Notes: a model not told the origin generated them from the sequence alone. A DNA stretch of 64,000 bases from Alishewanella agri BL06 (GCF_000272005.1 NZ_AKKU01000012.1:62001-126000), one strand, 5' to 3'. Shown: positions 1 through 9,110, numbered from the stretch's first letter. Made by a program: numbers and translations.

Positions 1-864
1 TGGAATGACTGGAAAGGCTCGCTGTTACGTGAGTTGTTTTTAGCGACCCAAAAAGCTTTTCGCCGCGGTCTGGAAAAACCGATGGACTTGCGCGATCTGA
101 TCCGCGAAAACCAAGCCGAAGCCCTGCCGCTGCTGATTAAACAAAGCTTTATCGAAAGTGAAATCCAGCAGCTGTGGAGCCGGATCAAAGCCGATTATTT
201 TGCCCGCTATAGCCCAAAACAAATTGTCTGGCATACCGAACATATTTTGCGGCATAAAGATCCGAACGAACCGCTGGTGCTGGTCAGTAAGGCGCCGATT
301 AAAGGCGGCACTCAGGTGTTTGTTTATACCCGCGACCAGGCTGGGCTGTTTGCGCGGATGGTGGCGGCCTTAGACAGTAAAAAGGTTAATATTTACGACG
401 CCCAGATTATGACCAATAAAGATGGCTTCGCCATGGATACCTTTGTCATTCTGGAGCAAAACGGTGAAGCAGTGACCTCACCCAGTCGCCAACAAAGTAT
501 TAAGAAGGCGCTGGAGCAGTTTATTGCCGGCAAGCCGGATTTATCACGGCAAAAACCGCGGCTATCTCGCCAGATGCGCCAGTTTAGTGTGCCACCCAAG
601 GTGGTGTTTTTACCTGGCAATACCAAACACCGCACCATGCTGGAAATCGCCGCGCTGGATACGCCGGGCCTGCTTTGCGATCTTGGCCAGGTGTTTCAAC
701 AATGCGGGGTCAATATTCACGCCGCAAAAATTACTACTATCGGCGAGCGTGCCGAAGACTTTTTCTTAATATCCAACGCAGCAGATGATGCATTAACCGC
801 CGAGCAGCAAAGCGAGTTAAAACGCAGCCTGATTGCACAACTCTCACAGCAAACAGAAGGTTAA
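1..864 (+). CDS. glnD: GlnD bifunctional uridylyltransferase/uridylyl-removing enzyme, 3' part
   Basis: The reading frame is open from base 1, so the gene starts outside the window; only the last 287 codons are present. The visible part starts in the region between the HD domain and the tail and contains two ACT domains: one around the motif GTQVFVYTRDQAGLFARM and one around MLEIAALDTPGLLCDLGQVF. GlnD senses glutamine through these ACT domains and adds or removes UMP on PII proteins, linking nitrogen status to glutamine synthetase control. It ends with TAA 7 bp before dapD. An ATG at 34 lies inside the gene and is not its start. The family assignment is firm; the catalytic part cannot be judged. 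Confidence 0.93.
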   Translation, partial: WNDWKGSLLRELFLATQKAFRRGLEKPMDLRDLIRENQAEALPLLIKQSFIESEIQQLWSRIKADYFARYSPKQIVWHTEHILRHKDPNEPLVLVSKAPIKGGTQVFVYTRDQAGLFARMVAALDSKKVNIYDAQIMTNKDGFAMDTFVILEQNGEAVTSPSRQQSIKKALEQFIAGKPDLSRQKPRLSRQMRQFSVPPKVVFLPGNTKHRTMLEIAALDTPGLLCDLGQVFQQCGVNIHAAKITTIGERAEDFFLISNAADDALTAEQQSELKRSLIAQLSQQTEG

Positions 865-871
865 GTAACGA

Positions 872-1699
872 ATGTCTGATTTAAAAAGCCTTATTGAAAC
901 CGCATTTGAACAGCGTGCCGACATTACGCCGAAAACAGTCAGCGCCGAAGTGAAACAGGCGGTGGAGCAGGTGCTAAGCATGCTGGACAACGGCAGCGCC
1001 CGTGTCGCCGAGAAAATTGCCGGCGAGTGGGTGGTCCATCAATGGCTGAAAAAGGCAGTGTTACTGTCATTCCGGATCAACGATAACGAAGTAATGGACG
1101 GTGCCGAAAACCGCTTCTTCGACAAAGTACCGATGAAATATGCCGGCTACACCGATGCGCAGTTCCGCGCTGATGGCGTAAGAATTGTACCGCCAGCCGC
1201 AGTGCGTCGCGGCAGCTATATCGGTAAAAATGTGGTGGTAATGCCTTCATACGTCAATATTGGCGCCTATGTCGGCGAAGGTTCCATGGTTGATACCTGG
1301 GCCACCGTCGGTAGCTGTGCACAAATTGGTAAAAATGTGCATCTCTCTGGTGGTGTCGGTATCGGTGGCGTATTAGAGCCACTGCAGGCGAATCCAACCA
1401 TTATCGAAGATAACTGCTTTATCGGTGCCCGCTCTGAAGTGGTTGAAGGCGTGATTGTGGAAGAAGGCGCTGTGCTGTCAATGGGCGTTTATATCAGCCA
1501 GAGCACACGGATTTATGATCGCGAAACCGGCGAAATCAGCTATGGCCGGGTACCCGCCGGCGCCGTAGTGGTCCCAGGTACTATTCCGGCTAAAGATGGC
1601 AGCCACAGCCTGTATGCCGCCATTATCGTGAAAAAGGTCGATGCGCAAACCCGCGCCAAAGTTGGCATTAACGCCCTGCTGCGTAGTATTGAAGAGTAA
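872..1699 (+). CDS. dapD: 2,3,4,5-tetrahydropyridine-2,6-dicarboxylate N-succinyltransferase
   Basis: The 275-residue protein matches the full length of DapD, the succinyl-CoA dependent step of lysine and diaminopimelate synthesis in the cytoplasm. A helical N-terminal domain is followed by left-handed beta-helix hexapeptide repeats (about residues 105-220, e.g. [20 protein letters not shown]) that form the trimeric acyltransferase core. It follows glnD directly, an order common in gammaproteobacteria. The start ATG at 872 lies 7 bp after the glnD stop, so the two are probably co-transcribed. Confidence 0.97.
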   Translation: MSDLKSLIETAFEQRADITPKTVSAEVKQAVEQVLSMLDNGSARVAEKIAGEWVVHQWLKKAVLLSFRINDNEVMDGAENRFFDKVPMKYAGYTDAQFRADGVRIVPPAAVRRGSYIGKNVVVMPSYVNIGAYVGEGSMVDTWATVGSCAQIGKNVHLSGGVGIGGVLEPLQANPTIIEDNCFIGARSEVVEGVIVEEGAVLSMGVYISQSTRIYDRETGEISYGRVPAGAVVVPGTIPAKDGSHSLYAAIIVKKVDAQTRAKVGINALLRSIEE

Positions 1700-1704
1700 G
1701 TAAC

Positions 1705-1914
1705 ATGGCCAATTTATTAGCAGTACTTTGCCCGGCACTGTGGTTTACGCTGCAGCTGCTGTTATTACTGGCCGCGCTGATTTGCGCGGTGTTAATCGTC
1801 TTTCCGTCGAGCAGCGAGGATGCGGAAAAGCGTTTTGAGCAGCGGCTGGAATACACTATTTTCACCATCGGCATGACCGTGCTTTGGCTGTTAGTGTCCT
1901 TTGCTCCGCGCTAG
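1705..1914 (+). CDS. small two-helix membrane protein, unknown function
   Basis: This 69-residue protein begins 5 bp after dapD. It has a long hydrophobic helix at about residues 8-32 and a second at about 52-66, separated by a charged stretch (SSSEDAEKRFEQRLEY). I do not recognise a family. Tight spacing behind dapD and a strong terminator immediately after it suggest it is the last gene of the glnD-dapD transcription unit. The ORF on the opposite strand here is judged a shadow. Confidence 0.6.
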   Translation: MANLLAVLCPALWFTLQLLLLLAALICAVLIVFPSSSEDAEKRFEQRLEYTIFTIGMTVLWLLVSFAPR

Positions 1915-1934
1915 TAACCATCGGCTACAGATCA

Positions 1935-1960
1935 GGCCGGCATTATTGCCGGCCTTATTT
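1935..1960 (+). terminator. intrinsic terminator after the dapD unit
   Basis: A perfect 8-bp stem (GGCCGGCA / TGCCGGCC) with a four-base TTAT loop is followed by TTATTTTTA. It ends the glnD-dapD unit and lies at the 3' end of the convergent gene at 1961-2662. Confidence 0.85.
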
Positions 1961-2662
1961 TTACTTCGCAGCCCGGCTCGGTACCGAAATAGCCCCTATT
2001 GCATCGCTGTAGCTGAATATCAGGCGCAAGCTGCCGTTATCCTCTGCAGTCTGATAATTACTAAAGATCGCTCTCACTCGCTGCGTTTTAATCGCAGCCT
2101 TAAAGAATTCTTCCAGCTGTTGCTCGCTCTCTCCGCTTAATTCCAATAAACAAAAACCACCGCCGCAATTAAAGTGTCGCAGCTCATTGCGATATTGGCT
2201 CTCTGCCAGTTGCTGATACAGCGTCTGTTCGATTTCGTCTTTTAACGTCAAATCCAACTGATGCTCAGGGCTTAATGCCTCAACATAGGGCTGCCAGTCA
2301 GCCTGCTGCAGCAATTCCTCTGCAAGTTCGTAAGGGATAGCACCTGTATGCTGCGCCTGAGTAATAAAATGCTGAACGCGATCACCGGGTGTTATTAGCT
2401 CATCACTTTGCTCTTGCGGGGTATTGGCGTGGTTATCCGCTGGTATAGGTTGGGTCTGCAGCAATTGACTGGTGGCAGCAGTGGCTAAAACACCGCGGCT
2501 TGTCGCTGTGCTGTTGGCGATCGACACAGTCGTCATCCCCACAGCTGACGTAACAGTACTTTCAGGCACGGCTTCCGTAACGTCGGGTTCAGCATCACCG
2601 TACCACCAAAGCCCCACCCCAATTAGTAAAGTGATAGTAATAAAAACCATTTTACGAGACAT
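1961..2662 (-). CDS. membrane-anchored hypothetical protein
   Basis: The 233-residue protein begins MSRKMVFITITLLIGVGLWW, one N-terminal membrane anchor or uncleaved signal, followed by a Ser/Thr/Ala-rich linker (about residues 25-80) and a soluble C-terminal domain with a conserved-looking CGGGFCLLELSGESEQQLEEF segment that may form a disulphide. That layout suggests a periplasmic domain. I do not recognise a family. It is convergent with the dapD unit and divergent from cysZ. Confidence 0.65.
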   Translation of the reverse strand: MSRKMVFITITLLIGVGLWWYGDAEPDVTEAVPESTVTSAVGMTTVSIANSTATSRGVLATAATSQLLQTQPIPADNHANTPQEQSDELITPGDRVQHFITQAQHTGAIPYELAEELLQQADWQPYVEALSPEHQLDLTLKDEIEQTLYQQLAESQYRNELRHFNCGGGFCLLELSGESEQQLEEFFKAAIKTQRVRAIFSNYQTAEDNGSLRLIFSYSDAIGAISVPSRAAK

Positions 2663-2812
2663 CTTATATCCTTATGCTGGTCCGGAGTCTGATACCGTAC
2701 TGGCTTTTTGTTACATCGGCAACACCTTGTTACCTTTTGCCAGCCGCTCTGCCTGTTCTCTGTTTGGTCGTGAGCGTTATACTGGCATCAGTTCAACATA
2801 CCGGGAGCAGAA

Positions 2813-3571
2813 ATGGGCTATTTTTTAAAAGGCTTGCTGTTATTAAAGCAAAAAGGCTTAAAGCGTTTTGTGCTGATCCCACTGTTAATTAATATCGTGC
2901 TGTTTAGCGTCGCTTTTTATTGGCTATGGCAGTTGCTGCGGCAACTGATCGAGGCGGTACAAAGCGCGCTGCCGGCCTGGTTACATTGGCTGGAGTATTT
3001 GTTGATCCCGCTGGGCGTGATGTCGTTGCTGCTCAGCTTTGCCTATACTTTTACCATGTTGGCCAACTTTATCGCTGCGCCCTTTAATGGCCTGCTCAGC
3101 GAAAAAACCGAGGCCTTATTAACGGGTAACACGCTGCATAATGGCTGGCGCGACTTTATGCAGGATATCCCGCGTTTACTGGGGCGGGAATGGCAAAAGT
3201 TTGTTTATGTGATGCCGCGCTTGCTGGTGCTGTTTGTGCTGTGCTGGTTTATTCCAGTGGTGGGTGCGCTGCTGTGGTTTTTCTGCAGTGCCTGGTTTTA
3301 CAGCCTGCAATATCTGGACTATCCCTATGATAATCATAAGGTACCCTTAATTGCCCTGCGCCAGAATATGCGGCAGCAGCCAGTGCTGAGTTTGTCATTT
3401 GGCAGCGCAGTCGCCTTGTGCAGTATGGTGCCTTTGCTAAATTTGCTGGTGATGCCGGCAGCCGTCTGTGGCGCCACCGCGCTCTGGTGCGAACGCTTAA
3501 GCGAGCTGCACGACCCGGCATTACAAGCACCAGGCGCGCGCAGTTACCGCAAGCTGGATAAGTATTGCTAA
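2813..3571 (+). CDS. cysZ: sulfate transporter CysZ / EI24-domain membrane protein
   Basis: The 252-residue protein has the CysZ/EI24 layout: helices at about residues 20-45, 60-90, 135-165 and 195-225, with the conserved FIAAPFNGLLSEKTE segment following the second hydrophobic region. CysZ proteins take up sulfate across the inner membrane for cysteine synthesis. A Shine-Dalgarno-like GGGAG lies 7 bp before ATG 2813. No cys genes are adjacent, so the role rests on family membership only. Confidence 0.88.
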   Translation: MGYFLKGLLLLKQKGLKRFVLIPLLINIVLFSVAFYWLWQLLRQLIEAVQSALPAWLHWLEYLLIPLGVMSLLLSFAYTFTMLANFIAAPFNGLLSEKTEALLTGNTLHNGWRDFMQDIPRLLGREWQKFVYVMPRLLVLFVLCWFIPVVGALLWFFCSAWFYSLQYLDYPYDNHKVPLIALRQNMRQQPVLSLSFGSAVALCSMVPLLNLLVMPAAVCGATALWCERLSELHDPALQAPGARSYRKLDKYC

Positions 3572-3580
3572 AAAGAACTG

Positions 3581-4021
3581 CTAGAATTGTTCGGCTAACC
3601 AGGGTAAGGCGACATCTTCCGCTTGCAAGGTTTCACCGGCATCGATTTCTAACATATCCGCCTTGGGGTTGCCCTGCAGTTCAGTTAACAGCTCAAACCA
3701 CTGGCGGCCAGCGGCACAGAAGGTATCGCCATAGCTGCTGTCACCCAGGCCAATCACCGCAAACTGTTTGCCAGTTAATAACGGAAAACGGTCACGGCAG
3801 TCAGCATAAAATGGAAACAGATTATCCGGAATATCGCCCTGCCCGGTGGTTGAGGTAATCACTAACCAGCAATCGGCAGCAAAGGCCTGCACGGCATCCA
3901 GCTCCGGGGGCTGAAACCACCTGGCCTGATAGCCTTTTTTCGACAACAACTCTACGGCCTGCTCGGCCACATACTCGGCGCCACCGTACACACTACCGAC
4001 CATAATGGCGATCTTTTGCAT
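3581..4021 (-). CDS. yqcA: flavodoxin YqcA/MioC type
   Basis: This 146-residue flavodoxin has the FMN phosphate loop at residues 9-15 (GSVYGGAEY), the second loop STTGQGDIPDN and the third GLGDSSYGDTF, matching short-chain flavodoxins of the MioC/YqcA group. It lies 6 bp after truC on the same strand, and truC overlaps yqcC, reproducing the truC-yqcA-yqcC cluster of enterobacteria. It likely donates electrons to an unidentified partner. Confidence 0.9.
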   Translation of the reverse strand: MQKIAIMVGSVYGGAEYVAEQAVELLSKKGYQARWFQPPELDAVQAFAADCWLVITSTTGQGDIPDNLFPFYADCRDRFPLLTGKQFAVIGLGDSSYGDTFCAAGRQWFELLTELQGNPKADMLEIDAGETLQAEDVALPWLAEQF

Positions 4022-4027
4022 GCTACC

Positions 4028-4828
4028 CTACTCCAAAAATTGCTGAAAAACCTGTTGATAATACGCGATGTCATCCGGCCAGCCAAATTGCCGGCACAGT
4101 TCACCCAGCTCAGCCAGGCTGGCCTGTAACTGCAGCGTTACGCCGCTGACCGGATGCGGCAACTGCAACATAACAGCACAAAGCAGTAAGCGGTCACTAT
4201 CAAATTGCTGGCGGAAAAACGCATTATGCTTGCCATCGCCATGGCTGGTATCGCCGACAATCGGATGGCGCAAATGTGCCAGATGACGGCGCAGCTGATG
4301 CTTACGGCCGGTTAACGGCTGCAGTGCAACCAGACTGTAACGGCTGGTAGGATAACGACTCACCACAAACGGCAGCTCAACCTGCTGCAGCGGTAAATAG
4401 CGGGTTATGGCACTTTGCGCCGCTTTATCGCTACGAGCCTGTTTATCGGCAATGGCATCCAGCTGTTCTTTTAGCGGGTAATCCAGGGTACCAGCCGCTT
4501 TAACCACACCCCGAACTATTGCCAGATACCCTTTGCGCCATTGCCCGGCTGCAATCTGTTGACTAAGTAACCGTGCAATCTCCGGCGATAACGCAAACAC
4601 CAGCACACCCGAGGTGGGACGATCCAGCCGGTGTACCGGATACACATGACACCCCAGCTGATCGCGCAGGCTTTGCAGCACAAAGCGGGTTTCGTGTTTA
4701 TCTAAAAACGAGCGGTGTACCAGCATGCCACTGGGTTTATCCACCGCCACCAGGTATTGATCCTGATACAGAATCGTCAGTGGCGGCGCAGCGGCAGACG
4801 GAGCGCTACTCAGTTCTGATTCAGACAC
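4028..4828 (-). CDS. truC: tRNA pseudouridine(65) synthase TruC
   Basis: A 266-residue RluA-family pseudouridine synthase. The catalytic motif HRLDRPTSGVLVFALS contains the nucleophilic Asp, and GRKHQLRRHLAHLRHPIVGD is the conserved C-terminal motif of the family. TruC modifies U65 in the T-arm of certain tRNAs. Neighbours yqcC (overlap 19 bp upstream) and yqcA (6 bp downstream) support TruC over RluA/RluC. The start is GTG at 4828, inside the end of yqcC, which suggests translational coupling. Confidence 0.92.
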   Translation of the reverse strand: MSESELSSAPSAAAPPLTILYQDQYLVAVDKPSGMLVHRSFLDKHETRFVLQSLRDQLGCHVYPVHRLDRPTSGVLVFALSPEIARLLSQQIAAGQWRKGYLAIVRGVVKAAGTLDYPLKEQLDAIADKQARSDKAAQSAITRYLPLQQVELPFVVSRYPTSRYSLVALQPLTGRKHQLRRHLAHLRHPIVGDTSHGDGKHNAFFRQQFDSDRLLLCAVMLQLPHPVSGVTLQLQASLAELGELCRQFGWPDDIAYYQQVFQQFLE

Positions 4829-5130
4829 AGATCAATCTCCCGGATTGCACTCAGCAAAGCGCTTAGCTGCGCAGCGCGCTCAGCATAGACATATTCAGCC
4901 ATCGGCAGGATCGCCACCTTCGTTGGCAGTGGCAGGTTACCCTCTAATAAGGCACTCAGCCTTGGGATCAAAATAAACTGCAACCACTGTTCCAGCGGCA
5001 GCGTGTCACAACAAAAAGGGGCGGTACTGCTAAGCGCATCCGGCGCCGGTGGCGCTGTCGACCACAGGGCCGCCGCTCTGAGTTCTGCTTCCAGTTGCTG
5101 TAGTAAAACAGGGAGTTGTTGCCGGGGCAT
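4810..5130 (-). CDS. yqcC: YqcC family protein
   Basis: A 106-residue protein with the YqcC pattern: the helical N-terminus, the LPLEQWLQFILIPRLSALLE motif in the middle and the LPMAEYVY motif near the C-terminus. Function is unknown in the family. It is the first gene of a three-gene unit yqcC-truC-yqcA, and its 3' end overlaps the truC start. Confidence 0.85.
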   Translation of the reverse strand: MPRQQLPVLLQQLEAELRAAALWSTAPPAPDALSSTAPFCCDTLPLEQWLQFILIPRLSALLEGNLPLPTKVAILPMAEYVYAERAAQLSALLSAIREIDLCLNQN

Positions 5131-5259
5131 AGCGCGTTTTTTTCACTAAGTTACAGAAAATTCGGCAGCCAGTTTAGCAAAAAAGCCCTGCAGCGTGTTG
5201 TAAAAAGCCAGGGGCGCCAGCATTATGCTTGGCTAAGAGCAGCGGTAAATTAGACTTTT

Positions 5260-5562
5260 ATGGCCAGTATTGTACTTTTACTCCTCGTTATTACTATCGG
5301 CTACGGCTTTTGGTTACAGCGCAAACAAGATGAACGCGCCGTTTTATTAGCACGCCAATTATGCCGTCAGCATCAATTGCAATATCTGGAATGTGGCCGC
5401 AGCCATTATCGGCTGCGCAAAATCGGCCAACGGCGACGTTTTGTCACCTGCTATCAGGTCGATTTTAGTGCCGATGGTGAAAGCCGCTATCAGGCGGAGC
5501 TGGTATTAAGCGGTTTACATCTGGCGGCATTTGAGCTGCCGCCGCACCGCATTCCGTCTTAA
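5260..5562 (+). CDS. DUF3301 family membrane-anchored protein
   Basis: 100 residues: one N-terminal helix (about 2-15) followed by a basic soluble part containing ARQLCRQHQLQYLECG and YRLRKIGQRRRFVTCYQVDFS. This is the DUF3301 pattern, a small family of Alteromonadales/Vibrionales that often lies near yqcC and syd, as here. Function unknown. It is divergent from yqcC and converges on the next gene with 13 bp between stops. Confidence 0.8.
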   Translation: MASIVLLLLVITIGYGFWLQRKQDERAVLLARQLCRQHQLQYLECGRSHYRLRKIGQRRRFVTCYQVDFSADGESRYQAELVLSGLHLAAFELPPHRIPS

Positions 5563-5575
5563 CAAGAGGTTCCCG

Positions 5576-5914
5576 CTACTGCTGCGCTAAAGCAGCATTT
5601 AGCTTGCGGCTGAGTTGCCCGGTCAGAAAGTCTTTATACATCACCCAATCGGCGGCCAAACTATAAAACGGGTATTTAAAGGTGGCTGGCCGGTTATGTT
5701 CAAAGCCAAAATGGCCAAGCCAGGCAAAGCCATAGCCGATGAGCGGTAAGGTCCACAGCCACAGCCATTGCTGGCTGAGCAGCACATAAGCCAATACCAG
5801 TAACACCAGACTGCTACCGATATAATGTAACGCCCGGCATACCGGGTTAGCGTGTTCACGCAGATAAAACGGGTAAAACTGCTCAAAACTCTGAAATTGT
5901 TGCATAGAAAACAT
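5576..5914 (-). CDS. DUF962/Mpo1-like membrane protein
   Basis: 112 residues. The pattern FYPFYLREHANPVCRALHYI, two hydrophobic segments (about residues 30-72), then GHFGFEHNRPATFKYPFYSL with conserved His residues matches the Mpo1/DUF962 family. Yeast Mpo1 is an iron-dependent dioxygenase acting on 2-hydroxy fatty acids; whether this bacterial member does the same is inference. Either ATG 5914 or ATG 5905 could be the start; the second gives MQQFQSF. Confidence 0.82.
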   Translation of the reverse strand: MFSMQQFQSFEQFYPFYLREHANPVCRALHYIGSSLVLLVLAYVLLSQQWLWLWTLPLIGYGFAWLGHFGFEHNRPATFKYPFYSLAADWVMYKDFLTGQLSRKLNAALAQQ

Positions 5915-5927
5915 CCAATCGGGTTAA

Positions 5928-6572
5928 TCAGGCTGTTTGCCGTACCCGGAACATCAGGCTGCCTTGCACTGTACTAAAGCTAAGTTCCGCCACTTTCTGG
6001 TACTGATCGTCAGCAAAAAAAGCCTGATACTTCTGCAGCGTGACAAAGACGCCAATGCCAGCGGAAGATGGATCTTCATCCACCAGGCTATCCACCGCCT
6101 GCAGCAAATAGTGGCCTAAACCTGCGTGTTGATATTTCGGCGCGACGGCGATAAATGCCAGCATATGATAACGTTTTGCCGGCATTGCCGCATGAATTCT
6201 TTCTTCTTTATTGAGCATCTGTCGGGTAGAAACCAGACCGGCGGTCAGCAACATTTTCAGCCGCCAGTGCCAGAGCCGGCTACTGCCAATGCCGGAGTCA
6301 GGCCCAACCACACAGGCCACCCCTAACAGTTGTTCGCCCTGGAATAAACCAACGATTGGCTGTCCGGCTTGCCAAAAGGTACTGAGTTCTTCGCGAATGG
6401 CTGCTCGCAGCCGGGCTTCATATTCGCGCTCAGCACTGCGAAAAATCGCCATAAAAAGTGGGTCATCGTGATAAGACTGGTACAGCACCGAGGCGGCGAG
6501 TTTCAGATCTTCACCACCAAGTAAGGCGGCTTTTAACTGGCTGGGTTCAAAATGATTGACCTGGGCTAACAT
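5928..6572 (-). CDS. GNAT family N-acetyltransferase
   Basis: 214 residues. The acetyl-CoA binding motif of GNAT enzymes is visible at VAPKYQHAGLGHYLLQAVD (about residues 140-160), preceded by a beta strand MLAFIAV and followed by the usual LQKYQAFFADDQYQKV segment. The substrate is unknown. It lies 13 bp upstream of the DUF962 gene on the same strand, so the two may be co-transcribed. Confidence 0.85.
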   Translation of the reverse strand: MLAQVNHFEPSQLKAALLGGEDLKLAASVLYQSYHDDPLFMAIFRSAEREYEARLRAAIREELSTFWQAGQPIVGLFQGEQLLGVACVVGPDSGIGSSRLWHWRLKMLLTAGLVSTRQMLNKEERIHAAMPAKRYHMLAFIAVAPKYQHAGLGHYLLQAVDSLVDEDPSSAGIGVFVTLQKYQAFFADDQYQKVAELSFSTVQGSLMFRVRQTA

Positions 6573-6697
6573 GGCTCACCTGTTATTGTTGTTTTTTTAT
6601 TCACAATAGCAGCCGGCGGTTTGCTTGCCAAGCACGATTTTGTTACCCGAAACTCAGCTATACTTTTTAAACTAAATGTATAAAAAGGAGGACCACC

Positions 6698-6925
6698 ATG
6701 GACACCAGTAAACACACTCTGAGCACCCTGTTTGCCCAGTTGGGTTTAGACAATAGTCCCGAGCAGATCCAGGCATTTGTGCGGCGGCATAAACTGAGTG
6801 CCGGCATGGAGTTAGCCGAGGCGCCATTCTGGAGTCGAGCTCAGGCCAGCTTTTTGCGCGAAGCCTGGCGCGCCGATTCGGATTGGTCTGATACCATTGA
6901 TGAGCTAAATAAGCTGCTGCATTAA
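6698..6925 (+). CDS. DUF2789 family small protein
   Basis: 75 residues starting MDTSKHTLSTLFAQLGLDNS, the typical opening of DUF2789, with the conserved PFWSRAQASFLREAW block. A perfect AGGAGG lies just before ATG 6698, so strong translation is expected. Function unknown. The gene is monocistronic by position. Confidence 0.88.
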   Translation: MDTSKHTLSTLFAQLGLDNSPEQIQAFVRRHKLSAGMELAEAPFWSRAQASFLREAWRADSDWSDTIDELNKLLH

Positions 6926-6949
6926 CTGCAGCAGCCAGCAGCAACCCTG

Positions 6950-7324
6950 TTACAGGTATTGGTAAGCTTTATCACCCCAAGCTGTCAGTTGGTTATCTTT
7001 GAAAATTAACGGCGTGCATTCGTCTTTCGTGGTTTTACCATCGCTGTTGCGATGATGAGTGCGGTAAAACAACACTTGTACCTGCTGGCCATCTTTCTGG
7101 AACAGCTCGCTAAAATCCGGTGCGCCAAGTTGCTGGCGTACCTCTTCACTGCTCACGCCCAGTGACAGCTGATTAATACTTTGCAAGTTAAACTGCTGGG
7201 TTTTACGCCAGGTACTCTCTGATGCAGTCTCGGTTTTATCACCGATAGCAACCACACAGCCTGACAAGGCCAGGGTAGCAGCGCTGATAATAAGTAGTTT
7301 TTGCACGGCGGCATTAGCAAACAT
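6950..7324 (-). CDS. DUF3192 family lipoprotein
   Basis: 124 residues with a lipoprotein signal whose lipobox is LSGC at about residues 20-23. The mature part has the pattern SLGVSSEEVRQQLGAPDFSE, which resembles SmpA/BamE-like repeats, then FYRTHHRNSDGKTTKDECTP. This is the DUF3192 signature. A paralogue is encoded at 14190-14597 with the matching YYRTHRKAADGITTTDECTA motif but a plain membrane anchor in place of a lipobox. Envelope function is inferred. Confidence 0.82.
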   Translation of the reverse strand: MFANAAVQKLLIISAATLALSGCVVAIGDKTETASESTWRKTQQFNLQSINQLSLGVSSEEVRQQLGAPDFSELFQKDGQQVQVLFYRTHHRNSDGKTTKDECTPLIFKDNQLTAWGDKAYQYL

Positions 7325-7481
7325 AATGAAACTCCTGATTTATTCTTGTTAAAGCGGTAGTTACCGACAGCTTTGGGGTAAGCAAAAGCGGGGCCAACTT
7401 AAAATATAGTTAAAATACAAAAGCTTAAAAATATGCCGCTATCAGCCGGCCCAAGATAATGCTAAATTAAGCGAAATTTTA

Positions 7482-7805
7482 GTGAAAATGGCTAAGTCAA
7501 TGACCAATAAACTGCAACTGGTGCAACAAGCGGCCAAACAACTGCAACACGAAGGCAAAACGGTGAATCTGGCGCTACTGCGTGCCCGCCTGGCGGGCCA
7601 GTTAGCCGGCCCGGAATTGTTCAGCGCCTATCAGCAGTGGCGTAATCTGCCGGCGAGCAGTAGCGCTGAAAGCGGTATTGTTTCTGATACCGACATCCCG
7701 GCAGCGCCCATCGCCACAGAAACGCCAGATACCCGGCTGGCACGGATTGAGGCTAAGCTTGATCGTCTGCTGGCGCTGCTGGAGCAAACCGATGTACCTG
7801 GCTGA
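7482..7805 (+). CDS. hypothetical protein, helical with C-terminal coiled coil
   Basis: 107 residues, mostly helical. The N-terminal half (MTNKLQLVQQAAKQLQHEGK, then VNLALLRARLAG) looks like a short DNA-binding or KfrA-like helix pair, and the C-terminus (RLARIEAKLDRLLALLEQ) is a short coiled coil. No family is assigned. Starts at GTG 7482, ATG 7488 or ATG 7500 are possible. Its 3' end overlaps the start of the DUF2310 gene by 14 bp, so translation is likely coupled. Confidence 0.65.
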   Translation: MKMAKSMTNKLQLVQQAAKQLQHEGKTVNLALLRARLAGQLAGPELFSAYQQWRNLPASSSAESGIVSDTDIPAAPIATETPDTRLARIEAKLDRLLALLEQTDVPG

Positions 7806-8574
7806 ATTACGTTTTACGCTGATTGCGGATACCGAATTCAGCCTTGCCGAACAGGCGATTCGCCGCTACCTGGAGGCACTGATCTTTAATGGCCAGATGC
7901 TCGGTCGGGAGTTTCCCACGGCCTTTACCGGCGACGCCTTTTGTAGCAGGCTGGTGTTGCCGACAGCGGATGCCCTGAGCGGCCAGCATGCGAGTGCCAG
8001 AGTTAAGGCTGCAGAGCAACAACTGGCTGCAGCAGGTCTGGGCTACCCGCAATGCCAACTGCTGGGTCAGGATCTGATGTCGCAGCAAACGGTAACTGAA
8101 CTACCGGCAGAACTGGTGCTCTTCACCACCTATGCCGATACCTGCTCGCCACTGCGCTGCGCCAATACACTGCAACCTGTACCCTTATTTTGGCTTAACC
8201 CTGCTGCGGCCGATTATGAAGCGCTGATCCGCTGGCAACTGCAGTTTCAGGCGTTGGATGAAATTCAGCTGCAGCAAGATCGGGTACTGCACAAAACCGC
8301 CGAAAACAGTCTGCAACACTACCAGAGTAAACTTAACCGCCAGGGCCGCAAGCTAGCAACACAACTGGCCAGACAAAACCAGCGGCCAGTATGGTATGCG
8401 CTGTACAGTGGCAGTGCTACAGATTGTCAGGCAGAAGCAGATAAATGCTGCCCCGGCTGTGGTGGCAACTGGCGCTTAGCCACGCCACAAGCCGGGATGT
8501 TCGATTTTCGCTGTGACAACTGTCTACTGTTGTCGAATATCGCCTGGGAATGTCAGTCAAATAGCGGCGAATAA
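7792..8574 (+). CDS. DUF2310 zinc-ribbon-containing protein
   Basis: I place the start at ATG 7792 (MYLAELRFTLIADTEFS), which gives 260 residues, the usual length of the DUF2310 family. The C-terminus holds a zinc ribbon: CCPGCGGNW near residue 220 and FRCDNC near residue 243. The family is annotated as possibly nucleic-acid binding; no function is proven. It overlaps the preceding gene by 14 bp and its 3' end overlaps the 3' end of convergent syd by 22 bp. Confidence 0.82.
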   Translation: MYLAELRFTLIADTEFSLAEQAIRRYLEALIFNGQMLGREFPTAFTGDAFCSRLVLPTADALSGQHASARVKAAEQQLAAAGLGYPQCQLLGQDLMSQQTVTELPAELVLFTTYADTCSPLRCANTLQPVPLFWLNPAAADYEALIRWQLQFQALDEIQLQQDRVLHKTAENSLQHYQSKLNRQGRKLATQLARQNQRPVWYALYSGSATDCQAEADKCCPGCGGNWRLATPQAGMFDFRCDNCLLLSNIAWECQSNSGE

Positions 8575-9110
8575 GCCAGCGGCTTGAGTTCGGCCAGAAA
8601 CTCAGCCAAATTGTCGGCCAGCTTAACCTTAACCTCCTGGCCGACACTCTCCTGAAACACCTCGCCACTGCGGTTCAATACCGACAGCATAATATTTTCA
8701 TCATCGGTCACTGCAAAAAACACCGTCTCCTGCTGACGTAAACGGCGCTTCATCAGAATGTGGCCAATAATATTTTCCTGTAAGCGGGCAATATCAGCAG
8801 CATGCCATGGCATCAGCAACGCCAGTTTGCCTTTCGGGTGCTCGGCCGCCAGATTGGCACCAAACCAACTGCTGTAAAACGCCTTAATATCCGGATGTAA
8901 CGTCAGCTCCAATGCGCGCTCCACGTTACTGAAATCGGCCGGCGGTTGTTGTGAAACCGGTTGCCAGCTTACCCGCTCGTCGCCTAATGACTGCACTTCA
9001 CACGGCGATGACTGCGCTGCATCGCGCCAGGTTTGCATACTAATGCCCTCGGCCTGATGCCAGGCCAGACTCTGTTCGATAAAATTTGCGTAAGCTTGTT
9101 GGACAGACAC
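8553..9110 (-). CDS. syd: SecY-interacting protein Syd
   Basis: The chosen start is GTG 9110, preceded at 5 bp by GGAG, giving 185 residues; Syd of E. coli has 181. The longer frame to 9206 would run into the queF promoter. Typical Syd features are VQQAYANFIEQSLAWHQAEG at the N-terminus and the HPDIKAFYSSWFGANL block. Syd binds SecY on the cytoplasmic face and is thought to check SecY quality. It is divergent from queF, as in related genomes. Confidence 0.9.
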   Translation of the reverse strand: MSVQQAYANFIEQSLAWHQAEGISMQTWRDAAQSSPCEVQSLGDERVSWQPVSQQPPADFSNVERALELTLHPDIKAFYSSWFGANLAAEHPKGKLALLMPWHAADIARLQENIIGHILMKRRLRQQETVFFAVTDDENIMLSVLNRSGEVFQESVGQEVKVKLADNLAEFLAELKPLAYSPLFD